The position numbers and the translations under genes are program-made. The notes below the pieces were generated by a model. The model was not told the origin of the DNA, did not search any database, and saw nothing but the letters and a program-made list of their open reading frames with translations. Shown here in pieces: positions 16,449 to 25,265 of a stretch of 64,000 bases of DNA. This stretch comes from Thalassobius sp. Cn5-15 (GTDB taxonomy: Bacteria > Pseudomonadota > Alphaproteobacteria > Rhodobacterales > Rhodobacteraceae): the NCBI RefSeq assembly GCF_022347685.1, contig NZ_JAKRGF010000003.1:1-64000 (forward strand). Direction: 5' to 3'. Position 1 is the first letter of the stretch, and each line of letters opens with the position of its first letter.

Positions 16449-17879
16449 TTAACCGGTGGGTGAGAGGTTACCGAGCCAAACCGAGATGTCATTCTCATGG
16501 TCAGGATCAAATCCATAGATCAAAGCGACCACATCTCCATCAAGCGAAATCGCACCGATTTCGTCTGGATATTCCGATGTGGAATAGACGCTAAACGAAA
16601 GCCGCCCCTCAAGTTCATCGGCGGACAGCGGCACGCCTTCTGCGTCAGTCAGCAAGATAATTTCGCTGTCACTAGCCGTCGCGGAAGACTCGAAGCCATA
16701 AATATTAACCGGCGCCCCTGATGCGCCACCACTTACCACAACTTCAAACTGGTCTTTTCCGTCACTTTCTCCAAGCGAAGGATCAACATATCGGCTGCCA
16801 TTGGAGAGGGTGTCGCCTGCATCGCCGCGCAGCGTATCATCTCCCGAACCGCCATTGAGCCAGTCTGGCGAATTGGTTCCATCCGCGTCAACTCCGCTAA
16901 CAAAATCGTTCCCACGCCAACCGTAGATCTCGTCGCTTCCACCATTTCCTTCTACGTAGTCGTTGCCAGGGCCAGCACTAATTGTGTCGTCGCCACTGCT
17001 GCCTAGCAGCGTGTCATCTCCATCAAAGTGCCCGGACTCGTTTGGCAACAAGTTACCTACCCATCCACTTCCCGAGGCATTTGAAATATTGACCCCAAGC
17101 ACAACAGCAACTACTTGGTCATACACAATAACCTGATATCCTGGCCCGTCTTCAAGTGCTTCTGTTCGCAGATTGCCAGCATCTACGCTTGTCAGTTCTT
17201 CCGGACTCAGAAGTTCGCCACTGGCGGTGACAAAGTTAATTTTTTCGTAGAATGCCTTGTCTCCAACGCCTGAGACAGGTCTTTCAAATGGTTCACCGTT
17301 CTGAAAATCTTGAATTACTACGGGTGTCGCCCCTGGGGTAGCAACGGTGATGTCGAACTTATCCAGACCTTCGCCTCCGACCAGCGTGTCGCCATCACCA
17401 CCCCACAACCTATCATCTCCCGCGCCGCCATTAATGGCGTCTGATTCAGACAGGTTTTCGTCCACCGCTGATAGAAAATCATTTCCTTCGTTGCCATATA
17501 TAGTGTCTTCGCCCGCGTTTGCTTCGGCAAAGTCATTGCCTTGGCCGGCAACGATTAAGTCGGCACCAGAGCCCCCATAAAGTGAGTCATTCCCGTTACC
17601 ACCCCGCAAATTGTCAGAGCCTTCTTGGCCAAAAACTTGATCATCTCCAGCCCCGCCGTAGACAGTATCATCACCTGCTCCGGCTTGAAGCAGGTCCGCT
17701 CCGTCGAACCCCAACAGTACGTCCGCCCCATTGGAGCCAGTAATACTATCATTGGCCGAACTACCGTCGCTGGAATCTGGATTGTCAGATGATCCTTCGT
17801 CTTCATCGGTGGTTTCAAGCAGGGTTTCAGCTGCCAAGTAGCCAACCAGCCATGTTAACGCTATTCCGAGGATGCTCAT
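16449..17879 (-). CDS. RTX-type calcium-binding repeat protein
   Basis: A 476-residue protein rich in GGxGxDxLx nonapeptide repeats, which bind calcium and fold into parallel beta-rolls outside the cell. Residues 1-20 are a hydrophobic segment (SILGIALTWLVGYLAAETLL) followed by an acidic Ser/Asp linker. The rest is two similar modules: repeats (about 45-175), a globular cap ending WVGNLLPN (about 180-280), repeats (about 285-355), and a second cap ending WLGNLSPTG. ATG 17879 was taken rather than the TTG at 17948. No type I secretion genes are nearby. Base composition is lower in G+C than the neighbours, and insertion-sequence remains lie on both sides, suggesting acquisition by transfer. Confidence 0.85.
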   Translation of the reverse strand: MSILGIALTWLVGYLAAETLLETTDEDEGSSDNPDSSDGSSANDSITGSNGADVLLGFDGADLLQAGAGDDTVYGGAGDDQVFGQEGSDNLRGGNGNDSLYGGSGADLIVAGQGNDFAEANAGEDTIYGNEGNDFLSAVDENLSESDAINGGAGDDRLWGGDGDTLVGGEGLDKFDITVATPGATPVVIQDFQNGEPFERPVSGVGDKAFYEKINFVTASGELLSPEELTSVDAGNLRTEALEDGPGYQVIVYDQVVAVVLGVNISNASGSGWVGNLLPNESGHFDGDDTLLGSSGDDTISAGPGNDYVEGNGGSDEIYGWRGNDFVSGVDADGTNSPDWLNGGSGDDTLRGDAGDTLSNGSRYVDPSLGESDGKDQFEVVVSGGASGAPVNIYGFESSATASDSEIILLTDAEGVPLSADELEGRLSFSVYSTSEYPDEIGAISLDGDVVALIYGFDPDHENDISVWLGNLSPTG

Positions 17880-18105
17880 CGTAATCACCGTTAAAGGGAA
17901 TGCTTTGTAAAAAAATGTGGAGCGGCTAAGAGCGCCGCTCCCTGCCAATCTTAGAAGATAAAGTTGGAACTGTCTTCCAGCAAATTCGTCTATAGATTGT
18001 TTCCATCTCCGTTAAAACAGCAACCACCCGTCACACCTGAAATTGAAACAGAGTACATAACGGTTGTGAACCGCGCCGGGTTTGCCGGAGGTTGATTTGT
18101 CTTAG

Positions 18106-18183
18106 TTACGCGGTCATGTCTGATGTTTCCAGAGCAGCGTAGAAGTTCGCTTCGGCTTCTGCTGGCGGGATATTCCCAATGAG
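18106..18183 (-). pseudogene. IS3-family transposase orfB, C-terminal remnant
   Basis: On the minus strand a frame reads LIGNIPPAEAEANFYAALE followed by TSDMTA and a TAA at 18106-18108. The IPPAEAE-FYA pattern close to the stop is typical of the end of IS3-group OrfB proteins. The bases after the stop (CCTCCGGCAAACCCGGCGCGG) also look like the right end of such elements. Nothing upstream matches the rest of a transposase, so only this tail survives. It faces the opposite way to the orfA remnant at 14765. Bases 17949-18105 and 18184-18249 show no gene. Confidence 0.7.
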
Positions 18184-18249
18184 ACGTGATCACCTCAATT
18201 TCGCGCGGCGCGTGCTTGACAGGTCCCCCCCATTTTGACATTCACCGTA

Positions 18250-18455
18250 CCTGTGATCGGTTCCGTGAAGGCCCAAGGCCGGGCGGAAGAAATAGGGAAC
18301 ACGGTGAGGTGTAGCCATTAGGCGCCAAATCCGTGACTGCCCCCGCAACTGTGAGCGGCGAGCAACGCTGAGAAACGCCACTGGGACATGCAACCATGCG
18401 CCCGGGAAGGCCAGCCAAGCCATGACCCGCAAGTCAGGAGACCTGCCGGACACAA
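18250..18455 (+). promoter_or_regulatory. Cobalamin (B12) riboswitch
   Basis: The conserved core of the adenosylcobalamin-sensing RNA is present in order: the GGTTCCGTGAAGG opening, GGGAACACGGTGAGG (18295-18310), CCCCCGCAACTGTGAGCGG (about 18340-18358), GCCACTGGGA (18377-18386), GGGAAGGCCAGCCAAG (about 18404-18419) and the B12 box AAGTCAGGAGACCTGCCGG (18431-18449). It lies about 150 bases upstream of the DUF4198 gene and the cobalt-transport operon, on the same strand. High cobalamin would reduce expression of cobalt uptake. No clear terminator stem follows, so control may be at translation. Confidence 0.93.
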
Positions 18456-18607
18456 GTCGATGGGAGGTTTTGCCCATTGAGCTTTCAACCGGACGCCGGG
18501 GTGCGCGTCTGGCACGGCGGTTCCGCAAGAACAATCCGCGCCATTTGTCCCCGTTGTTCATTCCTGATTGCAGGGCCTTCATCCTGCTATTGTCGAATGA
18601 GGACGAT

Positions 18608-19393
18608 ATGAAATTGATGTCTCTGGTCGCCGCTGCGGCCATTTCACTGCCTATGACTGCTTCGGCACACTTCCTGTTGCACCACACAGACAACGTTCTG
18701 ATTGATCGTCCCGGTGATGTGCCGATGGGCCTGATCTTCTGGCACCCGCTGGAAAACGGCCATGTCATGGACATGGAGAAACCGGAAGAATTCTACATGA
18801 TCCACAACGGTGAAAAGACCGACCTGATGGACCGTGTTGCCCCCGCTACCTTTAAGGGCAAAGACAACGAAGCTGCCGCGTTCACCGCATCGGTTCCGGT
18901 TAAGCGTTCGGGCGACTACGTCGTGATCACCAAACCCGCGCCTTATTATGAGGAAAGCGAAGATATCTACATCCAGCAGATCACCAAATCGGTGCTGAAC
19001 CGCAACGCGCTGCCCACTGATTGGGACCAGCCCGTTGGTCTGCCGACAGAGATTCTGCCGCTGAACAAACCCTATAACGTCATCGTCGGTTCCACCTTCT
19101 CGGGTGTTGTGCTGTCCGAAGGCAAACCGGTTGCCGGCGCTGAGATCGAGATCGAATTCATGGCCGCTGAGCCCGATCTGGAGGCGTTTGCCACCACCGA
19201 GTCGACTGTTCAGCCGATGGCCGGTGGGTCGATTGTCGCGATCACCGATGAAAAAGGTGTCTTCACCTTTGGTATCCCGACCGCAGGTCACTGGGGTTTT
19301 GCCGCGCTGGGGTCCGGTCCTGTGACCGAACACAAAGGCAAAGAGCTGAGCCAGGACGCCGTCCTGTGGATTCACGCCACCGAGCTCAAGTAA
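18608..19393 (+). CDS. DUF4198 periplasmic protein of the cobalt uptake operon
   Basis: A 261-residue exported protein with a signal peptide (KLMSLVAAAAISLPMTASA, mature start near AHFLLHHTD) and the DUF4198 layout found with cobalt or nickel transporters. The mature N-terminus is histidine-rich (HFLLHH), suited to holding metal. A later region around residues 165-240 resembles a beta-sandwich with GVVLSEGKPVAGAEIEIEF. ATG 18608 has GAGGAC before it; upstream codons belong to the riboswitch leader. It is the first gene after the riboswitch, 29 bases from cbiM. A metal-binding accessory role is inferred from context. Confidence 0.88.
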   Translation: MKLMSLVAAAAISLPMTASAHFLLHHTDNVLIDRPGDVPMGLIFWHPLENGHVMDMEKPEEFYMIHNGEKTDLMDRVAPATFKGKDNEAAAFTASVPVKRSGDYVVITKPAPYYEESEDIYIQQITKSVLNRNALPTDWDQPVGLPTEILPLNKPYNVIVGSTFSGVVLSEGKPVAGAEIEIEFMAAEPDLEAFATTESTVQPMAGGSIVAITDEKGVFTFGIPTAGHWGFAALGSGPVTEHKGKELSQDAVLWIHATELK

Positions 19394-19422
19394 ATCTGAG
19401 CTGAAATAAGGAAGCAGACCCG

Positions 19423-20043
19423 ATGCATATCGTTGATGGCGCATTGTCAAACCCGGTTGTGATCGGCGGCGCGGTTGCCGCGGTCGGCGGTATTGCGATG
19501 GGACTGCGCAACCTGCCGCTGGAACGTATTCCGGCGGCGGGTGTCCTTTCGGCCAGCTTTTTTGTGGCCTCTCTTATTCACGTGCCGATCGGCCCCAGTT
19601 CGGTTCACCTGATCCTGAACGGTCTGGCTGGTCTGGTACTGGGCTGGGCTGCCTTCCCTGCCCTCTTTGTGGGACTATTGTTGCAGGCGGTCTTCTTCGG
19701 CTTCGGTGGCCTTACCGTGTTGGGCGTTAATGCCGTGAACATCGCACTGCCTGCGGTGCTGGTCGGCCTTGCCTTCCGCCCGATGGTGGCCCGCGGTACG
19801 CCTATGCAGGGGGCGATCTGGGGTGGTATTGGCGGTGGTCTGGCGATTGCGGCAACCACGCTGGCCGTTGCCTTGTCCTTGGCGCTGACCGGCGATGAGT
19901 TTCTTCTGGCGGCCAAACTTGTCTTCTTTGCCCATATTCCCGTCATGGCGATTGAGGCATTCCTGACCGGTGCTGCCGTGTTGCTGGCCCGTCGGGTGAA
20001 ACCTGAATTGTTTATCAATACCCCTGCGGGAGGCCTGTCATGA
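19423..20043 (+). CDS. cbiM: Cobalt ECF transporter substrate-binding membrane subunit CbiM
   Basis: Integral membrane S-component of the cobalt ECF transporter. The N-terminal MHIVDGALS is the family's metal-binding motif: the amino group, His2 and nearby backbone coordinate Co2+. The rest of the 206 residues is a set of about six to seven hydrophobic helices, with HVPIGPSSVHLILNGLAGLVLGW as the conserved histidine-bearing stretch. It is downstream of DUF4198 and overlaps the next gene (ATGA). The B12 riboswitch context points to cobalt rather than nickel. Confidence 0.93.
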   Translation: MHIVDGALSNPVVIGGAVAAVGGIAMGLRNLPLERIPAAGVLSASFFVASLIHVPIGPSSVHLILNGLAGLVLGWAAFPALFVGLLLQAVFFGFGGLTVLGVNAVNIALPAVLVGLAFRPMVARGTPMQGAIWGGIGGGLAIAATTLAVALSLALTGDEFLLAAKLVFFAHIPVMAIEAFLTGAAVLLARRVKPELFINTPAGGLS

Positions 20044-20627
20044 TCCGTACCAAACTCCTTGCCCTGACTGTTTCCGCCACCCTGATGGCCCCCCTGCCAG
20101 CACTGGCGCACAAGGTGATCTCCTCCGTTTTCCCTTCCGGCGACGCGATCGAGGGCGAGGTCGGATTTTCCAACGGTGATATGGCCGTGGATCTGCAAAT
20201 CGATGTCTTTGACGAAGCGGGCACAAAACTGGGCGAAGCCCGCACCGACGCGGACGGCTTTTTCATCTATACCCCTACCAAACCCGTCACCCACATCTTT
20301 CGCGGTGATCTTGGTGCAGGTCATGTAGCCGAAATCACTATGCCCGCCGAAGACGTTGCCGACATCATGGGCGTCGCCGCCGAGGCAAGCCCAGCGGTAG
20401 CCAGCACCGCCGCAGCCACAGCCGCTCCTGCAACCGCGCTGTCGCAAGACACAGAGGCGGCAATCGCCGAAATGCTACGCCGTGAATTGCGCCCTCTGCG
20501 TCAGGAAATCACCGCGCTGAAAAACGAAACAAACTTCCAGTCCATCCTTGGCGGGATCGGCTATATCGTCGGGCTGTTTGGACTTGGCTTCTATATCGCG
20601 GCCCGCCGCCAGATCGGGGGCAAATAA
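20040..20627 (+). CDS. CbiL/CbiN-like accessory subunit of the cobalt transporter
   Basis: A 195-residue membrane-anchored periplasmic protein: signal peptide (about 1-24, ending LPALAHK), a beta-rich domain (about 25-105), an Ala/Thr/Pro-rich linker, a charged helix, and a C-terminal membrane helix (about 168-188, GGIGYIVGLFGLGFYIAARR). This layout matches the small accessory proteins (CbiL- or CbiN-type) needed for uptake through CbiM. The start overlaps cbiM by four bases, and its stop overlaps cbiQ by one. The exact family name is less certain than the role. Confidence 0.82.
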   Translation: MIRTKLLALTVSATLMAPLPALAHKVISSVFPSGDAIEGEVGFSNGDMAVDLQIDVFDEAGTKLGEARTDADGFFIYTPTKPVTHIFRGDLGAGHVAEITMPAEDVADIMGVAAEASPAVASTAAATAAPATALSQDTEAAIAEMLRRELRPLRQEITALKNETNFQSILGGIGYIVGLFGLGFYIAARRQIGGK

Positions 20628-21415
20628 TGGCACACGCGCTGACACCGGATCACAACACCCCATATGGTTTGAGCGTGCTCAACCCCAAGGTTGCGCTGCT
20701 TGATCCGCGTCTGCGCATTGTGCTGACCGCCCTCTTTGCGGTAGTAGTCGTGGCCCTGTCGAACATGGCCGCCCTAACCGTGGCACTGGGTCTATCGGCG
20801 CTGCTGCTGCTGCGATCTGGCCTGCCTTTGGGCAAAACCCTGAAACGCATGGCGATGATGGACAGTTTCATCATCTTTATGCTGATCCTACTGCCCTTCA
20901 CTATGCCCGGCACACCGATTTTCATCCTTTGGGGGATAGAGGCCAGCTGGGAAGGCCTATGGCGCGCGTTTGAGATTGGCCTGACCGCCAATGCCGTCAT
21001 CCTGATGGTGTTAACTCTTACTGGCACGATGGAGCCGGTCACGCTGGGACATGCGTTGCTTGCACTGAAAACCCCCGAGCGGCTGGTACATCTGATCATG
21101 TTCACCATACGCTACATCGACGTGCTGCGCGAAGAATACCTGCGCCTGCGCACCTCGATGAAACTGCGCGGCTTCCGCCCTGGCACCAACCTGCACACCT
21201 ATCGCAGCTTCGGCTATCTGGTTGGCATGATGCTGGTACGGGCTATGGAACGATCCGAACGTATTCTCGCCGCTATGAAATGTCGTGGCTTTTCCGGCCG
21301 TATCATCCTGCTGGAAGAGTTCCGTCTGCGCCGCAATGATGTGGTGTTTGGTGCCCTCTTCCTGCTTGCCCTGACTGGGTTGATCCTGATCGAGGTCATT
21401 TATGGCGCTGCTTGA
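20627..21415 (+). CDS. cbiQ: Cobalt ECF transporter transmembrane subunit CbiQ
   Basis: T-component that couples the ATPase to CbiM. Its 262 residues show four to six membrane helices and the two cytoplasmic coupling motifs with Ala-Arg-Gly character: LRLRTSMKLRGFRP and RILAAMKCRGFSGR (about residues 168-230). The start shares one base with the previous stop, and its end overlaps cbiO by 14 bases, so the complex is made stoichiometrically from one transcript. Confidence 0.93.
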   Translation: MAHALTPDHNTPYGLSVLNPKVALLDPRLRIVLTALFAVVVVALSNMAALTVALGLSALLLLRSGLPLGKTLKRMAMMDSFIIFMLILLPFTMPGTPIFILWGIEASWEGLWRAFEIGLTANAVILMVLTLTGTMEPVTLGHALLALKTPERLVHLIMFTIRYIDVLREEYLRLRTSMKLRGFRPGTNLHTYRSFGYLVGMMLVRAMERSERILAAMKCRGFSGRIILLEEFRLRRNDVVFGALFLLALTGLILIEVIYGAA

Positions 21416-22052
21416 GCTGAACGATATTCATTTCGCCTACCCTGGAGCGGACCCGATCCTGGCCGGTGCCTCCATGCAGCTGGAAGCGGGCGAACGGCTG
21501 TCGATTGTCGGCCCCAATGGCGCAGGGAAATCCACTCTGCTGAAAATCATCATGGGCCTTCTGCCCCCCAGCAGTGGCCAGGTGAGTGCCTTTGGCAGCC
21601 CCTGTCGGGTCGAGGCCGATTTTCAGGATGTGCGTCGCCGCGTCGGACTGGTTTTTCAGGACGCTGACGATCAACTGTTCTGTCCCACCGTGGCCGAAGA
21701 CATCGCCTTTGGGCCACTGAACCTCGGCAAGTCCAAGGAGGAGGCACTGGCCATTGTGGACCGCGTGCTCAATCAAATCGGGCTGATGCGCCTGCGGGAT
21801 CGGGTGACGCACAAACTGTCAGGTGGCGAAAAGCGTCTGATCTCCCTTGCCGCCGTGCTGGCGATGGAGCCTGAAGTGCTGATTTTGGACGAACCGACCA
21901 ACGCGCTTGATCCTGACAACTACGCCCGCCTGATCAACATTCTGGAAGGGCTGGATCAATCTATTCTGCTGGTCAGCCACGACCCCGAGTTTCGCACCCG
22001 CATCGCACCTGCTGGCTACCAACTTGCAGAGGCGCAGCTAACGCGGATCTAA
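21402..22052 (+). CDS. cbiO: Cobalt ECF transporter ATPase subunit CbiO
   Basis: ABC-type ATPase that powers cobalt uptake on the inner face of the membrane. Walker A GPNGAGKST (about residues 36-44), Q-loop VFQDADDQLFCPTVAEDIAFG, signature LSGGEKR, Walker B VLILDEPT and switch His in LLVSHDPEF are all present. At 216 residues it is slightly short for the family (often 230-280), lacking a C-terminal extension, but all motifs are intact. It is the last gene of the riboswitch operon. Confidence 0.94.
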   Translation: MALLELNDIHFAYPGADPILAGASMQLEAGERLSIVGPNGAGKSTLLKIIMGLLPPSSGQVSAFGSPCRVEADFQDVRRRVGLVFQDADDQLFCPTVAEDIAFGPLNLGKSKEEALAIVDRVLNQIGLMRLRDRVTHKLSGGEKRLISLAAVLAMEPEVLILDEPTNALDPDNYARLINILEGLDQSILLVSHDPEFRTRIAPAGYQLAEAQLTRI

Positions 22053-22180
22053 ACCTGATCCGGTCACCCCTCGCACTGGTCTCTCCCGATAGGCGAAGTA
22101 TTTCGCCCGTGACGAGCATCACCGCTTGCTGCATCGCCGCCGCCCCCCTAGCCTGCGCATGAAGAAGAGGGAGGGATCGC

Positions 22181-23341
22181 ATGACGCCGTTCATATTTAA
22201 CACCACAAAATCAGTGGTTTTCGAGGCAGGTGCCGCAGCGCGGCTGGATGCTTTGGCGGGCGCTTTGCTGGGGCCACGTATCTTGGTCATCACGGATTCG
22301 GCGCTGCGCCAATTGGGGCTATTGGATTCAGCACTGGCAGCCCTGCAGGCTGCGGGCCATGAGGTGGTCATTTTCGATGCCGTAGAAGCGGACCCGTCCC
22401 GCGCAACACTGATGACCGCCGTAGAGGCAGGCCGCGACGCACATGTGACTGGAGTGCTGGGCTTCGGCGGCGGCTCCCCGATGGATGTCGCAAAACTGGC
22501 GGCGCTGCTACTGGGATCAAATGAGGATCTGGATCAGGCATGGGGCGTTGCGCAGGCCAAGGGCCCACGCCTGCCACTGGTTTTAGTGCCAACCACGGCC
22601 GGAACAGGATCAGAGGTGACGCCGGTTGCGATCATCACCGTCGGCGATGAAGAAAAGCGCGGCGTGTCCTCGTCAGTGATTCTGCCGGATATGGCGGTTC
22701 TGGACGCAGATCTGACGCTGGGCCTGCCCGGTCACATCACCGCAGCCACTGGCGTCGACGCGATGGTGCATGCGATTGAGGCCTACGCCTCCACCTCCGC
22801 CAATAACAATCCCCTATCGAAAATGCTGGCCCGCGAGGCCCTGCGCTTGCTTGGTGCGAATATCGAAGCCGCAGTGGCCGACGGCCAGAACCGCGACGCA
22901 CGCGGCGCAATGCTTCTGGGATCGATGCTGGCGGGTCAGGCCTTTGCCAATTCACCCGTCGCAGCGGTACATGCGCTGGCCTATCCGATCGGTGGCACCT
23001 TCCATGTACCACACGGGCTATCCAACGCACTGGTCCTGCCCCACGTGCTGCGCTTCAACGCGCCCGATGCCTATGAGGTCTACGCCGAAATCGCCGCCGA
23101 TGCCTTCCCGCATCTGGCAGACGTACCCGGCGCACAGGCCCGTTGCGCTGCATTGATCGAGGCGCTGGAGGATCTGGCAAAACGCCTGAGCATGAAAACC
23201 CGCCTGCGTGATGTAGGCATCCCCAAAGGCGCCCTGCCCAAGATGGCCGCCGACGCAATGCTGCAACAGCGTCTGCTGGTGAACAATCCACGCATGGTCA
23301 GCGAAGAGGACGCGCTGAACATCTACACTGCCGCTTGGTAA
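22181..23341 (+). CDS. Iron-containing alcohol dehydrogenase
   Basis: NAD(P)-dependent alcohol or aldehyde-type oxidoreductase of the group III (iron) family. Full length at 386 residues. The N-terminal domain has GFGGGSPMDVAKLAA (NAD-binding, about residues 93-107) and PTTAGTGSEVTPVAI. Metal ligands are an Asp and His in TGVDAMVHAIEAYAS, then AVHALAYPIGGTFHVPHGLSNALVLPH (about 265-290). A strong GAGGGAGGG ribosome site precedes ATG 22181. A GGCGAA-N4-TTCGCC palindrome at 22092-22107 lies in the promoter region. A thioesterase gene follows after 11 bases. The substrate cannot be fixed. Confidence 0.92.
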   Translation: MTPFIFNTTKSVVFEAGAAARLDALAGALLGPRILVITDSALRQLGLLDSALAALQAAGHEVVIFDAVEADPSRATLMTAVEAGRDAHVTGVLGFGGGSPMDVAKLAALLLGSNEDLDQAWGVAQAKGPRLPLVLVPTTAGTGSEVTPVAIITVGDEEKRGVSSSVILPDMAVLDADLTLGLPGHITAATGVDAMVHAIEAYASTSANNNPLSKMLAREALRLLGANIEAAVADGQNRDARGAMLLGSMLAGQAFANSPVAAVHALAYPIGGTFHVPHGLSNALVLPHVLRFNAPDAYEVYAEIAADAFPHLADVPGAQARCAALIEALEDLAKRLSMKTRLRDVGIPKGALPKMAADAMLQQRLLVNNPRMVSEEDALNIYTAAW

Positions 23342-23352
23342 GAAAGAGAACG

Positions 23353-23790
23353 ATGAGCACACAAAATCGTGGCACCCGCGCCGACTACGTGGATTTCTAC
23401 CCCCTGCAAACCCGTTGGAATGACAATGATGTCTACGGCCACATGAACAATGTGGTGCATTATGCGCTGTTTGACACGGCGGTGAACGGCTGGCTGATGG
23501 ACCGCGGCCTGCTGGATCCGCACACATCCACCACCATCGGACTGGTGGTGGAAACAGGCTGCAAATATTTCGCGGAAATGGCCTTCCCCGACCAGATCAC
23601 CGCCGGGTTGCGCGTGGCACATCTGGGGACCAGTTCGATCAGCTATGAACTGGGCCTTTTCCGCAATGAGGAGGAGCAGGCGTCAGCAGAAGGGCGTTTC
23701 GTGCATGTCTACGTCGACCGCGCCAGCCGCCGCCCTGCCCCAATTGAAGGTGAGCGGCGCGAGGCGTTTCAGGCGCTGATGCGAGGCTAG
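23353..23790 (+). CDS. Hotdog-fold acyl-CoA thioesterase (4HBT type)
   Basis: A 145-residue cytoplasmic thioesterase of the 4-hydroxybenzoyl-CoA type. The conserved catalytic-loop pattern TRWNDNDVYGHMNNVVHYALFDTA carries the Asp and His-Met-Asn residues of the family. ATG 23353 is favoured over a TTG at 23335 that overlaps the dehydrogenase end. It probably shares a transcript with the alcohol dehydrogenase. Its TAG overlaps, in a CTAG palindrome, the stop of the convergent ABC1 kinase gene, leaving no space for a terminator between them. Confidence 0.88.
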   Translation: MSTQNRGTRADYVDFYPLQTRWNDNDVYGHMNNVVHYALFDTAVNGWLMDRGLLDPHTSTTIGLVVETGCKYFAEMAFPDQITAGLRVAHLGTSSISYELGLFRNEEEQASAEGRFVHVYVDRASRRPAPIEGERREAFQALMRG

Positions 23791-25133
23791 CCCAAATAGG
23801 GCGCGGCACTGGCCCTTAGATCAACCTGCGCCCTTAACCGTGTCGCCAGCAACGCCAGACCGCCAAGCTTTCGCTGCACATACAGCACATCCATCTCCAC
23901 AGGGGGCGGGGTCAATCCATCCTCGAACAGGGCCATGCCCTCAGCCTGCAGGTGTTTCGAGAGTGTCGTGTCGGCAAAATCGAACCTCGCCCCCACCCCA
24001 GCACTGCGCAGCGCCTGAAAGGTCAGCCGCATCATCGCCTCAACACGGGCGCGATGGTCCGCTGCCATTGTGTCGTCGATAAACCCCAGTTTGGCAGCGG
24101 CAGCGATCGCTGTGTCATCCTGCCCCTGAAACGCTGCGCACAACAGGCCACGGTAGCCCTGAACCACCTCTGGCGCGATGCCCCGCGTGGCGCCGAAATC
24201 CAACAGCACAACACGCGCCTGCGCTGCATCATAAAGGAAGTTGGCAAAATTCGGATCGCTCTGCATCTGACCGGAGTGGAACAGTTCGGCAAAGAACAGG
24301 TCAAACAGATCACGCATCACCTTATTTCGCCGCTCTGGTGGGGCGTTTTCCAGTGTCTCTATCGGATGCCCAACGGCATAATCCATCGCCAGCACCTGCG
24401 CCGTGGACCAATCAGCATGATACGCTGGCACATGAAAAGCATCGCGGCACGCAAGTTTGGGTAACCAGTCACGGTAGGTGCTCAGGGCTGCGGCTTCACG
24501 CTGATAGTCCACCTCTTCATGCAACTGGGCACGTGCCGCTGCCAGATAGGGCATAATGTCAAAAGCGGGTGGTAGGACCCGCGTGCGCCGCAAGAGCGCA
24601 CCGACATTGGCCACATCACTGTCGATACTGGCGGCGACACCAGGGTATTGTACCTTGATTGCCAGATCGCGCCCATCGCGAAGCCGGGCGCGGTGCACCT
24701 GCCCGATGGACGCCGCTGCAACAGGCCGCACATCAAAACGGCTGAACTGGCGCTGCCAACCGGAGCCCCACGCCGCGTTCAACACCTGCTTTAACTGCGC
24801 GGGCGGCATGAAATGCGCCTGATCGCGCAGACGCGATAGGATCACGGTGGCCTCTGCTGGCAGGACATCCCCAGCCTCCATTGAGATCAGCTGTCCAATC
24901 TTCATCGCCGCGCCGCGCATCTGGGCCAGCTCACGCGTCAGGCGTTCTATGTTGGCAGGCGTTAAAACCAGATCACCAAGCGATCGGCGATCCCCAGACA
25001 ACGCGCTGCGCAGGCCTTGATAGGCCACAGACCCCGCCACCTGCCCCGCCAAACCGCCCATCCGCGCCAATCGGTGCAAACGCCCCGCAGGCACAGCGAC
25101 CGCGCGGGGGCGCTGTTTGTCATCCTTTGGCAT
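23787..25133 (-). CDS. ABC1/UbiB family atypical kinase
   Basis: Member of the ABC1 (AarF/UbiB, COQ8) atypical kinase-ATPase family, in other bacteria linked to ubiquinone synthesis or lipid handling. In 448 residues, the hallmarks are in order: KIGQLISME (KxGQ motif, about 80-88), AAASIGQVHRARL, the ATP-anchoring AIKVQYPG, the catalytic-loop DPNFANFLY and LLDFGATR. ATG 25133 was chosen over a start at 25163 for the AGGAG upstream. No C-terminal membrane helix pair is evident, unlike E. coli UbiB, so it is the soluble subtype. It ends convergently with the thioesterase. Confidence 0.9.
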   Translation of the reverse strand: MPKDDKQRPRAVAVPAGRLHRLARMGGLAGQVAGSVAYQGLRSALSGDRRSLGDLVLTPANIERLTRELAQMRGAAMKIGQLISMEAGDVLPAEATVILSRLRDQAHFMPPAQLKQVLNAAWGSGWQRQFSRFDVRPVAAASIGQVHRARLRDGRDLAIKVQYPGVAASIDSDVANVGALLRRTRVLPPAFDIMPYLAAARAQLHEEVDYQREAAALSTYRDWLPKLACRDAFHVPAYHADWSTAQVLAMDYAVGHPIETLENAPPERRNKVMRDLFDLFFAELFHSGQMQSDPNFANFLYDAAQARVVLLDFGATRGIAPEVVQGYRGLLCAAFQGQDDTAIAAAAKLGFIDDTMAADHRARVEAMMRLTFQALRSAGVGARFDFADTTLSKHLQAEGMALFEDGLTPPPVEMDVLYVQRKLGGLALLATRLRAQVDLRASAAPYLG

Positions 25134-25211
25134 CGACTGCCCGCTCCTGATCTTCCTATGCACACTGGCCAGCTAGACGGATTTACCGACGCGTCAACAG
25201 CCTCAGAACGT

Positions 25212-25239
25212 AAAACGCCGCCCCGAGAGGCAGCGTTTT
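25212..25239. terminator. Terminator after the acyl-CoA synthetase
   Basis: AAAACGC-C-GCC (25212-25222) pairs with GGC-A-GCGTTTT (25229-25239), one internal mismatch and a six-base loop. T residues end both arms, so it can act in either direction. It lies 27 bases beyond the synthetase stop on the minus strand and ahead of the ABC1 kinase gene. Confidence 0.7.
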
Positions 25240-25265
25240 CTGTTTCAGCAAGACAAGGTCAGCGC

